The notes beneath the pieces are model-generated. The model worked only from the letters and a program-made list of their open reading frames with translations. It was not told where the DNA came from and did no database searches. Below are positions 48,077 to 58,709 of a stretch of 64,000 bases of DNA, one piece after another. The stretch comes from Hyphomicrobiales bacterium (GTDB taxonomy: Bacteria > Pseudomonadota > Alphaproteobacteria > Rhizobiales > Methyloligellaceae). Location: positions 32,722-96,721 of the forward strand of contig JAJFHP010000067.1 of assembly GCA_021775555.1 (NCBI GenBank), written 5' to 3'. A program made the position numbers and the translations under genes. How positions within the stretch are numbered: position 1 is the stretch's first letter; each line of letters starts with the position of its first letter.

Positions 48077-49718
48077 AGACCGCCTCCTTGAAGGGTTCCG
48101 CGCCAACCCGGCGATAGGCTTCCAGGAAGGTTTCGCCGTTTTGTCTCAGGTCCACATATGTATCGACGATCGTCTCCACCGCGTCCGTTACGGTTTCACT
48201 GGAGAAACCGGGACCAATTATCTGGCCAACCGCCGCGTTCTCGTCGCCGCTGCCGCCGAGCGTGATCTGGTAATATTCCACGCCTCGTTTCTCCAGGCCG
48301 AGAATGCCGATATGACCGGCATGGTGATGGCCGCAGGCATTGATGCAGCCAGATATCTTGATCTTGAGATCGCCGATATCACGCTGACGCTTGATGTCGC
48401 CAAGACGGTTTGAAATATCCTGTGAAATGGGAATAGAGCGCGCGGTCGCCAGCCCACAATAATCAAGACCGGGGCAGGAGATAATGTCGGTGGCCAGACC
48501 GAGATTGGCATCGGCCAGCTTGTGCTCTTTCAGCTCCTGCCAGACTGCGAACAGGTCATGCTTGCGCACATTCGGCAGAACAAGGTTCTGCTCGTGGGTG
48601 ACGCGTATCTCATCAAGCGACATTTTTTGCGCCAGGTCGGCGATGGCGCGCATCTGGCCGGACGTGGCATCGCCGGGGACGCCGCCAACAGGTTTGAGTG
48701 AAATATTAACGATCGCGTAGCCTGTGACTTTGTGCGGCGCAACGTTGCGCTCCACCCATTCGGCAAACTCCTTGTTGTCCACAAGGTGCTGGGTGTGGTC
48801 CGCGTCATTCTCAGCCAAGTCCTCATAGGCTGGCGGTGCGAAATAGGCGGCGATACGCTCCAGTTCCTGATCCGAAGGGAGCCCCTGAGGTACATCGAGG
48901 CGTGCATATTCTTCCTCGACCTGGCGTGTGAATTCTTCCGCGCCAAGTTCATGCACGAGGATTTTGATGCGTGCCTTGTACTTGTTGTCGCGCCGGCCAT
49001 TGAGATTGTAAACGCGCATGACCGCTTCCAGGTAGCCAAGCAATTCGCTTTTGGGGAGCCATTCGCGCACGCGTGCGGCAATCATCGGTGTGCGGCCCAT
49101 GCCGCCGCCAACAAAAATTTCAAAGCCGATATCGCCAGCGGAGTTCTTTTTCAGCCGCAGGCCGATGTCGTGGTAGGCGATGACCGCGCGGTCTGCCTCA
49201 TCTCCCGTGACGGCGATCTTGAACTTGCGCGGCAGGAACGAGAATTCCGGATGCAGGCTGGACCATTGCCGCATCAATTCGGCGTAAGGGCGCGGGTCCT
49301 CGACCTCATCAGCCGCAACGCCGGACCATTGGTCAGCGGTGACATTGCGGATGCAATTGCCGCTGGTCTGGATGGCATGCATCTCGACCTCGGCCAGATT
49401 GTCGAGAATGGCCGGTACATCCGGCAGTTTCGGCCAGTTATACTGGATATTCTGGCGCGTGGTGAAATGGCCATAGCCGCGGTCAAACTTGTCGGCAATG
49501 AAAGCCAGCTTATGCATCTGCCTGGAGTTGAGCGTGCCATAGGGCACGGCGACCCGCAGCATATAGGCATGAAGCTGCAGATAGAGGCCGTTCATCAGCC
49601 TCAAGGGGCGGAACTGCTCTTCGCTCAGCTCGCCCTTGACGCGGCGCTCAACCTGGTCGCGAAACTGGACGACACGTTCAGAGACGAACGTGGCGTCAAA
49701 CTCGTCATATCTGTACAT
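48063..49718 (-). CDS. cysI: Nitrite/sulfite reductase (CysI-like, siroheme/4Fe-4S)
   Basis: 'FTTRQNIQYNWPKL', 'QTSGNCIRNVTADQWSG', 'KIKISGCINACGHHHAGHIGILG' siroheme-cluster Cys motif. Confidence 0.9.
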   Translation of the reverse strand: MYRYDEFDATFVSERVVQFRDQVERRVKGELSEEQFRPLRLMNGLYLQLHAYMLRVAVPYGTLNSRQMHKLAFIADKFDRGYGHFTTRQNIQYNWPKLPDVPAILDNLAEVEMHAIQTSGNCIRNVTADQWSGVAADEVEDPRPYAELMRQWSSLHPEFSFLPRKFKIAVTGDEADRAVIAYHDIGLRLKKNSAGDIGFEIFVGGGMGRTPMIAARVREWLPKSELLGYLEAVMRVYNLNGRRDNKYKARIKILVHELGAEEFTRQVEEEYARLDVPQGLPSDQELERIAAYFAPPAYEDLAENDADHTQHLVDNKEFAEWVERNVAPHKVTGYAIVNISLKPVGGVPGDATSGQMRAIADLAQKMSLDEIRVTHEQNLVLPNVRKHDLFAVWQELKEHKLADANLGLATDIISCPGLDYCGLATARSIPISQDISNRLGDIKRQRDIGDLKIKISGCINACGHHHAGHIGILGLEKRGVEYYQITLGGSGDENAAVGQIIGPGFSSETVTDAVETIVDTYVDLRQNGETFLEAYRRVGAEPFKEAVYATH

Positions 49719-49730
49719 GGGAAAGGGCCT

Positions 49731-50075
49731 TTAGCCGGCAACCGCCTGGTCGGCTACCAAAGCATGTCCGTTGGATCTGGAATTAAACTCTAGATTGACG
49801 CTCGGCCCTCTAGCACGCATGCGCTCGCGCATTTCTATCGGCAGAAGAGATGAGCCTGTATCCTCGACCTCGATGAGATACGGATCGACGATGTGATTGG
49901 CCCGTGCCGCTTCACCGCCTACGGCTTCAAGCTGCGCGACATCGTCATTCGAGTGGGCCAGCCTTGCGCTCTCAAGGCCGGGGGCCCATGAGCCGTCCGT
50001 ACCGAGAAAAACAACCAAGCCATCACCGAGAAGGTTGGCTGTGAGTATACGAGGACCTGAGATTTTCTTTGCCAT
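49731..50075 (-). CDS. DUF2849-family protein
   Basis: 'MAKKISGPRILTANLLGDGLVVFLGTDGSWAP'; adjacent to cysI as in other proteobacterial sulfur operons. Confidence 0.78.
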   Translation of the reverse strand: MAKKISGPRILTANLLGDGLVVFLGTDGSWAPGLESARLAHSNDDVAQLEAVGGEAARANHIVDPYLIEVEDTGSSLLPIEMRERMRARGPSVNLEFNSRSNGHALVADQAVAG

Positions 50076-50349
50076 GCTGCTGTCACCCGGCGCCAATTTG
50101 CGCCTCTTGAAATGATTTGCTCCGTGTTCTGTGAAATAGAATATTATTCTTTTGAAAAGGAATACAAGTCAGATATAAAGAAAATAATGCTAATAAAAAT
50201 ATTATATAGAAATAATATACCCACTGAGGGCTTGCTGGAGTGATTGCGTTACGACGCCATGCCCGGGGAGGGAATGACAGACCAAATTGATATATTTTGG
50301 GGCACGTTTTGGTGATGTCGGGAACCAGGGTAGTGGATGGTTTCAATCC

Positions 50350-51579
50350 TCACCCCGATAGACCCTCATTGAGGCGTTCCTCAACCTTGCTTCCGCTGCT
50401 TACACGGTCCGAGGGGTGCAGGATAACGCGTGCGCCGGCTTCTAAACCTTCAATGATTTCAGCCACCTGCGAATTTCTCTGGCCTATTTTTACTGGTGTG
50501 AGTTTTGCTGTTCCATCCACCACCTTGAACACTGCCCATTCATTTCCCTGCCGGAAAAGCGCACCAAGCGGTACTTTGAGGGCATTCTCGGAAGACCACA
50601 CGGTGATGCGGACAAACACCCGAAAATCATGCCCGAGTGTCGGCAACTCCTCCCTGGGGCTGGTCAGGTCTAGGATCGTGTTGACCCGTTGCTCCTCGAT
50701 GCCAAGCGCTGACACCTTGGTGTAACCCGCCGGATCGATGCGCCTCACTCTGGCTTGGAGCGACCTGGGTCCGCCCCAGCCTTCAATGCGCGCGTCTGCA
50801 CCTGCCCGGACTTTCACTGCGTCGGTGGAGAGCAGGTCTACGACGATTTCCAGATCCTTCGGGTCGCCGATCCTCAGCAGGGGTTCACCCGCCTTTACGA
50901 TCTGCTCGCTTTCCTTATCGATCCGCAACACCTTGCCATCGACCGGCGCGTGAACTTCCACGCAGCATGAGTCATCTGTTGACCTTGCTTTTTTCTGCTC
51001 GGGGCCAATCAGCCTGGCCTTGGCGCTGTCCAGTTGACGGTGGCGCAGGATCAGGTTGGCGCGCGCCTGCGCCAGGCCAGCCTGACGGGTCTGTACATCC
51101 AGAGCCGCCTTTTCCAGGGTTCGTTCAGAAATCGTGCCGCGTTGTGCAAGAGACTTGGCCCTCTTCAAATCGCTCTGGGCGAATTCAAGCTCAGACTCCG
51201 CCCGGTCGATCTCGGATTCGGTGAGACTGACGGAAGCCTCGGCGGCAGCAACCGTGGCCTCCAGTTCCCTGCGGGTTCTGATATCGAGGAAGGACGGATC
51301 ACCAGGCTCGATGACGGCAAGCAGTGTCTTGTCCTTGCTGACCGCATCACCCACCTCGCGCGGTGATCTCAGAACTCTCCCGTCGAGGGGTGAGGAGACC
51401 ACGTAGATTTCGCGAATACGCGTCTCGCCTTCCTCATCGACGGTGACCTTCAAGGGACCACGGCTGATGATGGTGGTGTCGACCAGTACAGGCTTGGGGC
51501 TGAGCGCATAGACAAATGCTCCGATGACGGCCAATGCGATGGCGCCGAGTATGGTGCGCTTAATCCAGGTTCCATTCAT
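50350..51579 (-). CDS. HlyD/MFP-type periplasmic adaptor
   Basis: N-terminal TM, long coiled coil, 'CCVEVHAPVDGKVLRIDKESEQIVKAGEPLLRIGDP' lipoyl-like segment. Confidence 0.85.
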   Translation of the reverse strand: MNGTWIKRTILGAIALAVIGAFVYALSPKPVLVDTTIISRGPLKVTVDEEGETRIREIYVVSSPLDGRVLRSPREVGDAVSKDKTLLAVIEPGDPSFLDIRTRRELEATVAAAEASVSLTESEIDRAESELEFAQSDLKRAKSLAQRGTISERTLEKAALDVQTRQAGLAQARANLILRHRQLDSAKARLIGPEQKKARSTDDSCCVEVHAPVDGKVLRIDKESEQIVKAGEPLLRIGDPKDLEIVVDLLSTDAVKVRAGADARIEGWGGPRSLQARVRRIDPAGYTKVSALGIEEQRVNTILDLTSPREELPTLGHDFRVFVRITVWSSENALKVPLGALFRQGNEWAVFKVVDGTAKLTPVKIGQRNSQVAEIIEGLEAGARVILHPSDRVSSGSKVEERLNEGLSG

Positions 51580-51583
51580 TTAT

Positions 51584-53992
51584 CTATTCCCTGGTCTTGA
51601 GGGCCTTGATCATGTCGAGTCGGTCAATTCTGCGCCGGACGATGAGCGCTGAGGTCATAGCAGCCCCCAACACGACGAGCGCGGAAATAGCATAAGTATC
51701 GGTCTTGATTATGAAGGGCAGAGAGTAAAGATCGCTTTCAAATCCCTGAACCGTGGCCCAGGCAAATCCGTATCCGATGATCCACGCCAGCGGTATGGCG
51801 GCGATTACCAGCATCGCCAGTTCCAACAGCAACACGTGGGAGACTTCCGCCTTGGTGAAACCCAGCACGCGCAGGCTGGCAAATTCTCGGACGCGTTCCG
51901 ACAACTGGATGCGCGCGGAATTATACACCACGCCGAATGCAATGATAACGCTTAACACAACGTAGACCGTTGTCATGATGGTGAGGTTGGTCGCCAGTGT
52001 TTCGTGGAACTTGGCAAGGGAGGCTCCTTGCAAGGCAATTGCCGAGACGGCGGGCAGCCCCTTGATGGCGGCGAACAATTTGTCCGTTTGGCTGTCGTCG
52101 ATAGCCATATGCACGCCCGAGACAACGGGAGCTTCATCCAGCATTTCGTTCAGGGCGCGCAAGTCCATGTAAACGGCAAGCCCGAGATAAGACTGGATGA
52201 TGCCGGCAACGGGCAATCGCCGCGTCGAGCGCCGGGTGCCGATGGAGGTCGCGTCGAGCGAGCCCTGGCCGCGGCTGTCATCCAGAATTTCCACATCAAC
52301 CATATCGCCGCGTGTGACATGGAGCAGCTTGGCCACCCGCTCGCTCATCAGCAGTCCTGATTGCGGCAGTTCAACAGGACGGTTTTCACGATCAAGAATC
52401 CGGCTGAGGTCAGCGCCCGGCGGTTTGCCGGTGATGGCGAGCTTGCGGTGATAGTGCCCGTGGCGCAGCCTCACCGCGACAGCCCTGTATGGCTCCACCG
52501 CCAGAACGCCGGGCAGGTGTTCCACTTCCTGCAGCACTTTGACAGGGCGCTCCTGGGTGAAGTTCAGCGTCGCATCCTGACGGTCAGCCTGGAAATAGAT
52601 CGTATCAATCATGAACTCGATGGAATCGAGGGAGAACAGTGCTGTAATCAGCAAGGCACCACTCATGGCAATACCAAGGATGGTCAGCCCGGATCTCACT
52701 GGCCAGCGGATGATATGGCGGATCGCCATGATGGTGAGCTGGCTGAGATGTTTGACCACTTGAAGCTTCTCAATCCCCAGATGAGCGTAATGGGTGGGGA
52801 GTGGCGGTGACATGGCGACGGCCGGCGGCAGCGTCAGCGCGGTATAGATGCTCCGCATACCGCCCGCGAGTGCTGTTGCGATGGAAATACTCGCGGCAAT
52901 TGCATAGATGTCCATGCCTCGCTGGAAAATAAGAAACGGGAAATGGAAGAAGTCGGCATAAAGCCGGGTCAGTCCTTGCCCGAGCCATGTGCCGGCGACT
53001 GCGCCGATGAGGATGCCCACGAAGGCAATGCAGACGATCAGCTTCATATAATGTGTGGCAATGGTGAAGCGCCGGTATCCAAGAGCTTTCAACAAACCGA
53101 TCTGCTCGCGCTCCAGCGCGATGAGCCGGGTCAGCGTGATATTGATGAGGAAGGCAGAAACCAGCAGGAAGATGGGCGGGATTACCTGCGCCATGGATTT
53201 TAGCTGATTGAGTTCCGCATCAAGAAAGGCGTGAGACTGCTGGTCCTTCCGGCCATAGGCACCAGTGCCGCCATAGCGTTCAAGAACATCATCCAGCTGC
53301 TTGATGACCTCGGCTTCTCTGGCGCCTCGTAAAAGTTTGAGGGAAATAGAATTGAAAGCGCCATCAAGATCGAACATGGCGGCCATTGCTTTTTCCGACA
53401 TCCAGAGATCAGCGAAGCGGCGGTCATCGGGGATCAGGTCACCGGGGCCGATCGCATAGATGAATTCCGGGGACAGCGCGATGCCAACCACGGTGAGTGG
53501 ACGTTTGTAGCCGTTGAGGATTGCATGGAATTTAGCGCCAAGTTTGAAACTATGCGCCACGGCAAAGGCTTCATTAATGGTGACCTCATCAACCCGGCCC
53601 GGTTCGGGAAGGCGGCCCTCGCGCAGATAAATCCGGTTGAGTCGCTGTTCGCGATGATCGGGCAGTGACATTGCCAGGCCCGTTGCCGGTTGCTCCATTC
53701 CCTCGATATCGAGCAGGGCAAATTCCTGGATTCGTGTTTCTGCCGCGGCGACGCCGGAGATTTCAAGAATCTGCCGTTCGACAAATTCCGGGGCGCGCTT
53801 GGCCGTAGCAAAGACGTCGGCGAAGCGGTAGCGCTCGTAATAGGCCGAACGGGTTTCTTCGAGTGAACGGTAGGCGCCGACAGCGAGAATGAGCGTGCTA
53901 ACGCCTGATGCCATCACGAGGGCAATCGCCAGGGCCTGCGCCCAGAGGCGAACCATGTCGCGCAGCAGTTTTTTGTCGAGCACGCTCACCAT
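51584..53992 (-). CDS. FtsX-like ABC transporter permease
   Basis: '[49 protein letters not shown]'; two FtsX-like halves. Confidence 0.87.
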   Translation of the reverse strand: MVSVLDKKLLRDMVRLWAQALAIALVMASGVSTLILAVGAYRSLEETRSAYYERYRFADVFATAKRAPEFVERQILEISGVAAAETRIQEFALLDIEGMEQPATGLAMSLPDHREQRLNRIYLREGRLPEPGRVDEVTINEAFAVAHSFKLGAKFHAILNGYKRPLTVVGIALSPEFIYAIGPGDLIPDDRRFADLWMSEKAMAAMFDLDGAFNSISLKLLRGAREAEVIKQLDDVLERYGGTGAYGRKDQQSHAFLDAELNQLKSMAQVIPPIFLLVSAFLINITLTRLIALEREQIGLLKALGYRRFTIATHYMKLIVCIAFVGILIGAVAGTWLGQGLTRLYADFFHFPFLIFQRGMDIYAIAASISIATALAGGMRSIYTALTLPPAVAMSPPLPTHYAHLGIEKLQVVKHLSQLTIMAIRHIIRWPVRSGLTILGIAMSGALLITALFSLDSIEFMIDTIYFQADRQDATLNFTQERPVKVLQEVEHLPGVLAVEPYRAVAVRLRHGHYHRKLAITGKPPGADLSRILDRENRPVELPQSGLLMSERVAKLLHVTRGDMVDVEILDDSRGQGSLDATSIGTRRSTRRLPVAGIIQSYLGLAVYMDLRALNEMLDEAPVVSGVHMAIDDSQTDKLFAAIKGLPAVSAIALQGASLAKFHETLATNLTIMTTVYVVLSVIIAFGVVYNSARIQLSERVREFASLRVLGFTKAEVSHVLLLELAMLVIAAIPLAWIIGYGFAWATVQGFESDLYSLPFIIKTDTYAISALVVLGAAMTSALIVRRRIDRLDMIKALKTRE

Positions 53993-54729
53993 TGAACCTT
54001 GTCCGGAGCAACGCGCCGCTTATTGGTATAGGTTTTCGTGATTTTGCCATCGCCAAAATGAAATACGCGGTGGGCAATATCCGCGATAGCCATATTGTGG
54101 GTGATGACGGCAGTTGTCGTTCCCAGTTCCTCATTGACCGAGGTGAGGGCTTTAAGCACATGCACGCCGGTCTTGGAATCGAGCGCGCCCGTTGGCTCAT
54201 CGCACAGCAGGACTTCGGGACGTTTGGCGATGGCGCGGGCGATGGCCACGCGTTGTTGTTCGCCGCCAGACAACTGTGCCGGGAAATGGTCGAGCCGGTG
54301 GTCGAGACCGACCAGCCCGAGTGCTTCTTCCGGCTTCATCGGGTATTTTGAGATCTCGGTCACAAGCGCCACATTCTCTCGCGCACTCAGGGAAGGGATA
54401 AGATTGTAAAACTGGAAAACGAACCCAACATGGTCGCGCCGGTACCGGGTGAGTTCGCGCTCGCCGAGCTGTGTGATTTCATCCTTGCGAAACCAAGCAT
54501 GGCCGCCACTCGCGACATCCAGCCCGCCAAGGATATTGAGCAGGGTGGATTTGCCACTGCCCGAGGGGCCAAGCAGCACCGCCAGCTCGCCCTCATAAAG
54601 CGTGAGATCAACACCCGACAGCGCGTGAATATCGAGTTCACCCGTGTGGTAAACTTTGGTCAGGCCCTCCACCTTGAACATGATGTCCGGTTTGGCCTTC
54701 GATTTGCTTTTTGTTTTTCTGGCAGCCAT
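53986..54729 (-). CDS. ABC transporter ATP-binding protein (LolD/MacB type)
   Basis: [48 protein letters not shown]. Confidence 0.9.
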   Translation of the reverse strand: MAARKTKSKSKAKPDIMFKVEGLTKVYHTGELDIHALSGVDLTLYEGELAVLLGPSGSGKSTLLNILGGLDVASGGHAWFRKDEITQLGERELTRYRRDHVGFVFQFYNLIPSLSARENVALVTEISKYPMKPEEALGLVGLDHRLDHFPAQLSGGEQQRVAIARAIAKRPEVLLCDEPTGALDSKTGVHVLKALTSVNEELGTTTAVITHNMAIADIAHRVFHFGDGKITKTYTNKRRVAPDKVQW

Positions 54730-54897
54730 GCGCTTCCCTATAGATCATATGGGGATTGGAATCTTGAATATGAAGCGGTTTGGGTGGCCTGTTTTTGTGT
54801 GGCAGGGGGGCCACGTTAGACGAATTGGTATTCATCAATACTATATTTGTTTCTTGCGTCCAGAGTGAGGCTCTGATCCGATGGTGTTGTGAAGCGA

Positions 54898-54920
54898 TGA
54901 CGGGATTCGATTGCCCGTCA
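54898..54920. promoter_or_regulatory. Perfect inverted repeat TGACGGG-N9-CCCGTCA upstream of the KorCAB-like operon
   Basis: Read directly; about 105 bp upstream of the ATG at 55025, in the divergent intergenic region. Confidence 0.45.
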
Positions 54921-55024
54921 GAGGAGAGAATTAAACCCGGGTGAGGGGCAAAAAGTCACTGTTTCCCAGGGTTTATTGTGTAAAGGCCGCAAAGCATGTC
55001 TGCTTGGCCTGAGGTTGTGAGCCT

Positions 55025-56869
55025 ATGAGCTCAGTGGATGTTGCCGTCAAGACCCGCAACTCTATGCGTGCGACGGACATCACTGACCCGAACTATTTCC
55101 ACAAGGTTGTGGATTGCCAATGGGCATGTCCGACCCATACTCCCGTACCTGAATATATTCGCCTGGTTGCGCAGGGCCGGTATACCGATGCCTATATGCT
55201 CAACTGGGAGTCGAATGTCTTTCCCGGCATCCTCGGGCGCACCTGCGACCGGCCCTGTGAGCCGGCCTGCCGGCGTGGCCGGCTTGAAGATAAACCGGTT
55301 GCCATCTGCCGGCTGAAACGCGTGGCAGCAGATTATCGCGGCGATGTTTCAGGACTGCTGCCAAAAATTCCCAAAAAGAAGAACGGCAAACGCATCGCAT
55401 TGCTGGGGGCCGGACCAGCCTCGTTAACGGTCGCACGTGATCTGATGCCGTTGGGATATAGCTGTGTCCTGTTCGAAAAAGATCCGCGCGGCGGCGGGCT
55501 GATGCGCACTAATATTCCGTCCTTCCGCCTACCTGAAAAGGTCATCAACGAAGAAGTCGATATGATCCTCGACATGGGCGTTGAGGCCCGTTTCGGCCAC
55601 GAGGTCACGAGTCTGAAGAGCATCCTTGATGAAGGTTTTGATGGGGTGTTTGTCGGCACCGGGGCACCGCGCGGCAAGGATTTGAACATCCCGGGCCGCG
55701 AGGAGGCAGCCAAAAATATCCATATCGGCATCGACTGGCTCACCTCCGTCGCTTTTGAGCATGTGAAGAAAATAGGCAAGCGCGTCGTCGTGATCGGCGG
55801 TGGCAACACCGCGATGGATTGCTGCCGCTCAGCTATTCGTCTGGGCGGTAAGGACGTGCGCGTCACTGTCCGCTCTCCCCGCGCCGACATGAAAGCGTCC
55901 GACTGGGAAATAGAAGATGCGGAGCGCGAAGGCATCCCGATTTTTGACAATCATCAACCTTCTGAATTCATTGTTGAAAATGGTAAACTGGCGGGTGTTA
56001 AATTTGCCCGTATGAGTGCTGAATATGACAAGGATGGCCGCCGTAAGCTGATCCCCACGGGCGAAGAGTTAATCTTCGAATGTGATGACGTGCTGATGGC
56101 CATCGGCCAGGACAACGCATTCCCCTGGATTGAGCGTGACATTGGTCTTGAGTTTGGCGAGTGGGACATGCCCGTCGTTGACAAGACCACGATGATGTCA
56201 ACGCGCGCGGGCGTGTTCTTTGGAGGTGACGCGGGCTGGGGTCCGGAAAATATCATCTGGGCCGTGGCCCATGGCCACCAGGCGGCCATTTCCATTGACC
56301 TGTATTGTTCCGGACAAAGCCTGACGGCATCGCGTCCCGCTCCAGGCATCAGCCTCGTCAGCCAGAAAATGGGGCTGCATGAATGGTCATACGCCAATGA
56401 CTATTCCGAAGACAGCCGCGTGGCCGTGCCCCATGTTGCCACGAAAAAATCTTTGAAAAATCTCAAGGTCGAGGTTGAACTCGGCTATGACGTGAAACTC
56501 GCTCTGGAAGAGGCAGAGCGCTGTCTGAATTGCGATGTTCAGACCGTGTTTGTCCGCAATCTGTGCATTGAGTGCGATGCCTGCGTTGATATCTGCCCGG
56601 TCGATTGCATCAATTTCACAGCAAATGGCGAAGAGCAGGACCTGCGCCAGTCTTTACGCGTTCCAGCGGTCAATGAGGAGCAGGATCTCTATATCTCTGA
56701 TCAGCTCAAAACCGGCCGCATCATGGCCAAGGATGAGGATCTGTGTCTGCATTGCGGGCTGTGTGCCGAACGCTGCCCGACAGGCGCGTGGGACATGCAG
56801 AAATTCACCTATGTGGAGCGGCAAGCCAATCCGGCGGGCCAGGTCAATTGTATGGCGTATATCTCATGA
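55025..56869 (+). CDS. GltD-like FAD/NAD(P) oxidoreductase with C-terminal 2x[4Fe-4S] ferredoxin domain (KorC-like)
   Basis: 'RTCDRPCEPACRRG', 'IALLGAGPASLTVARDLMPLGYSCVLFEK', 'CIECDACVDICPVDCINF', 'CLHCGLCAERCPTGAW'. Confidence 0.87.
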   Translation: MSSVDVAVKTRNSMRATDITDPNYFHKVVDCQWACPTHTPVPEYIRLVAQGRYTDAYMLNWESNVFPGILGRTCDRPCEPACRRGRLEDKPVAICRLKRVAADYRGDVSGLLPKIPKKKNGKRIALLGAGPASLTVARDLMPLGYSCVLFEKDPRGGGLMRTNIPSFRLPEKVINEEVDMILDMGVEARFGHEVTSLKSILDEGFDGVFVGTGAPRGKDLNIPGREEAAKNIHIGIDWLTSVAFEHVKKIGKRVVVIGGGNTAMDCCRSAIRLGGKDVRVTVRSPRADMKASDWEIEDAEREGIPIFDNHQPSEFIVENGKLAGVKFARMSAEYDKDGRRKLIPTGEELIFECDDVLMAIGQDNAFPWIERDIGLEFGEWDMPVVDKTTMMSTRAGVFFGGDAGWGPENIIWAVAHGHQAAISIDLYCSGQSLTASRPAPGISLVSQKMGLHEWSYANDYSEDSRVAVPHVATKKSLKNLKVEVELGYDVKLALEEAERCLNCDVQTVFVRNLCIECDACVDICPVDCINFTANGEEQDLRQSLRVPAVNEEQDLYISDQLKTGRIMAKDEDLCLHCGLCAERCPTGAWDMQKFTYVERQANPAGQVNCMAYIS

Positions 56870-58698
56870 AGAAGATCAACGATTTCGTCGTCAAATTTGC
56901 CAATGTGAATGGCTCCGGCTCCGCCAGCGCCAACTTGCTGTTCGCCAAGGCGCTGTTCCGCATGGGACTCTCGGTGGTGCCCAAAAACGTCTTCCCCTCG
57001 AACATTCAGGGACTGCCCACCTGGTACGAAGTGCGTGTTTCGCAGTCCGGGCGTGGTGCGAGGCGCGGCGGTGTCGATGTCATGGTGGCCATGAATCCGC
57101 AAACCTATGCGCAGGACCTGGCCGATATCGTTCCCGGCGGTTACATGATTTACGATTCCAGTCTGCCGCGACCCTTCCCGCGCGAGGACGTCAACGTGCT
57201 CGGTATCCCCATTGCGCGAATGTGTGCCGATGCCTATGTCAGCCCTCGCGAACGCCAGCTGTTCAAGAATGTGGTCTATGTGGGCGCGCTGACAGCGTTG
57301 CTGGACATGGACTTTAAAGTGGTCAAGCAGACAGTGCGCGACCGCTTTAAAGGCAATGCGAAGCTGGTCGATCCCAATGTCGAAGCCCTCAAGATGGGCC
57401 GTGAATTTGCCCGCCGGAATTTTACCTGTCCGTTGCCAATCAAGGTGAAGAAGGTCAAGGCTGCCAAGGACCGCATCATGATAACCGGCAATGAAGCGGC
57501 CGGGCTTGGATGCCTTTATGCCGGTGCGTCTGTTGCTGCCTGGTACCCGATCACGCCCTCCACGTCATTGGTGGAGGCCTTTGAACGACATGCCAAGAAG
57601 TTCCGGTTGCGGGAAGACGGCACCAGTAATGTGGCAATTGTTCAGGCTGAAGATGAACTGGCTGCAATCGGTATTGTGATTGGTGCGGCTTGGAACGGCG
57701 CCCGGTCTTTTACCTCCACATCGGGTCCAGGCATTTCGCTGATGGGAGAATTTCTCGGGCTTGCTTACTTCGCAGAAGTGCCTTTCGTACTGTTTGACGT
57801 ACAGCGCGGCGGGCCATCCACCGGCATGCCGACGCGAACCCAGCAGTCCGATATAACGACCTGTGCCTACGCATCTCACGGCGATACCAAGCAGGTGCTG
57901 CTGTTCCCCGGCGATCCCAAGGAATGTTTTGACCTGACGGTGGATGCGTTCGATCTGGCAGAGCGTTTGCAAACACCTGTTATTGTCATGAGCGATCTCG
58001 ATATCGGCATGAATGAGTGGGTATGCGATCCACTCGAATGGGACGATAACCGCAAGCATGACCGCGGCAAGGTGATGGATGCGGACATGCTGGATCGGGT
58101 CAAAAATTTCGGCCGCTACTGGGATGTTGATGGTGACGGCATCACTTACCGGACACTGCCAGGCACTCATCCGACCAAGGGCGCTTTTTTCACGCGCGGC
58201 TCATCCCATGATGCCTTTGCTGCTTACACCGAGGATGGTCAGGTGAACGCTGAAAATATGGACCGTCTCACGCGCAAGTTCGAGATGGCCGCAAACCGCT
58301 TGCCCAAGCCCGTCATTCGCAAGACAAGCCGGACAAGCAAGCTCGGCATCATCAATTTCGGCTCCACCGAACCGGCCGTGCGCGAGGCCTGCGATCTGCT
58401 GTCACGCGAGGGCTACAAGCTCAACACCATGCGCCTTCGGGCCTTCCCGTTTGGCAAGGAAGTCGCGAAGTTCGCGAGCCAACATGAACGGATTTTCGTG
58501 GTGGAGCAGAATCGCGATGCGCAGATGCGCTCCCTGCTCATCAACGAGGCTGGAATTTCACCTGAGAAGCTGGTGTCGGTGCTCGACTATGAGGGCATGC
58601 CTCTGACGGCAGGATGGGTGAAGCGTAAAATCGAGGCGGTCATCGAGAGCGATAAATCGGTGGCGCAAGCCATGCAGTTATCCGCCCAGGCGATGTGA
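56866..58698 (+). CDS. 2-oxoacid:acceptor oxidoreductase gamma-alpha subunit (KorA-like)
   Basis: ATGA overlap with upstream gene; 'KFANVNGSGSASANLLFAKALFRMG'; 'AAWYPITPSTSLVEAFE...VQRGGPSTGMPTRTQQSDI'. Confidence 0.88.
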   Translation: MKKINDFVVKFANVNGSGSASANLLFAKALFRMGLSVVPKNVFPSNIQGLPTWYEVRVSQSGRGARRGGVDVMVAMNPQTYAQDLADIVPGGYMIYDSSLPRPFPREDVNVLGIPIARMCADAYVSPRERQLFKNVVYVGALTALLDMDFKVVKQTVRDRFKGNAKLVDPNVEALKMGREFARRNFTCPLPIKVKKVKAAKDRIMITGNEAAGLGCLYAGASVAAWYPITPSTSLVEAFERHAKKFRLREDGTSNVAIVQAEDELAAIGIVIGAAWNGARSFTSTSGPGISLMGEFLGLAYFAEVPFVLFDVQRGGPSTGMPTRTQQSDITTCAYASHGDTKQVLLFPGDPKECFDLTVDAFDLAERLQTPVIVMSDLDIGMNEWVCDPLEWDDNRKHDRGKVMDADMLDRVKNFGRYWDVDGDGITYRTLPGTHPTKGAFFTRGSSHDAFAAYTEDGQVNAENMDRLTRKFEMAANRLPKPVIRKTSRTSKLGIINFGSTEPAVREACDLLSREGYKLNTMRLRAFPFGKEVAKFASQHERIFVVEQNRDAQMRSLLINEAGISPEKLVSVLDYEGMPLTAGWVKRKIEAVIESDKSVAQAMQLSAQAM

Positions 58699-58709
58699 GG
58701 GTTTAAAGC

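Noticed and set aside
48732-49793. 353-aa + strand ORF opposite cysI
   Set aside because: Shadow ORF on the antisense of a clear CysI coding region; no recognisable motifs.
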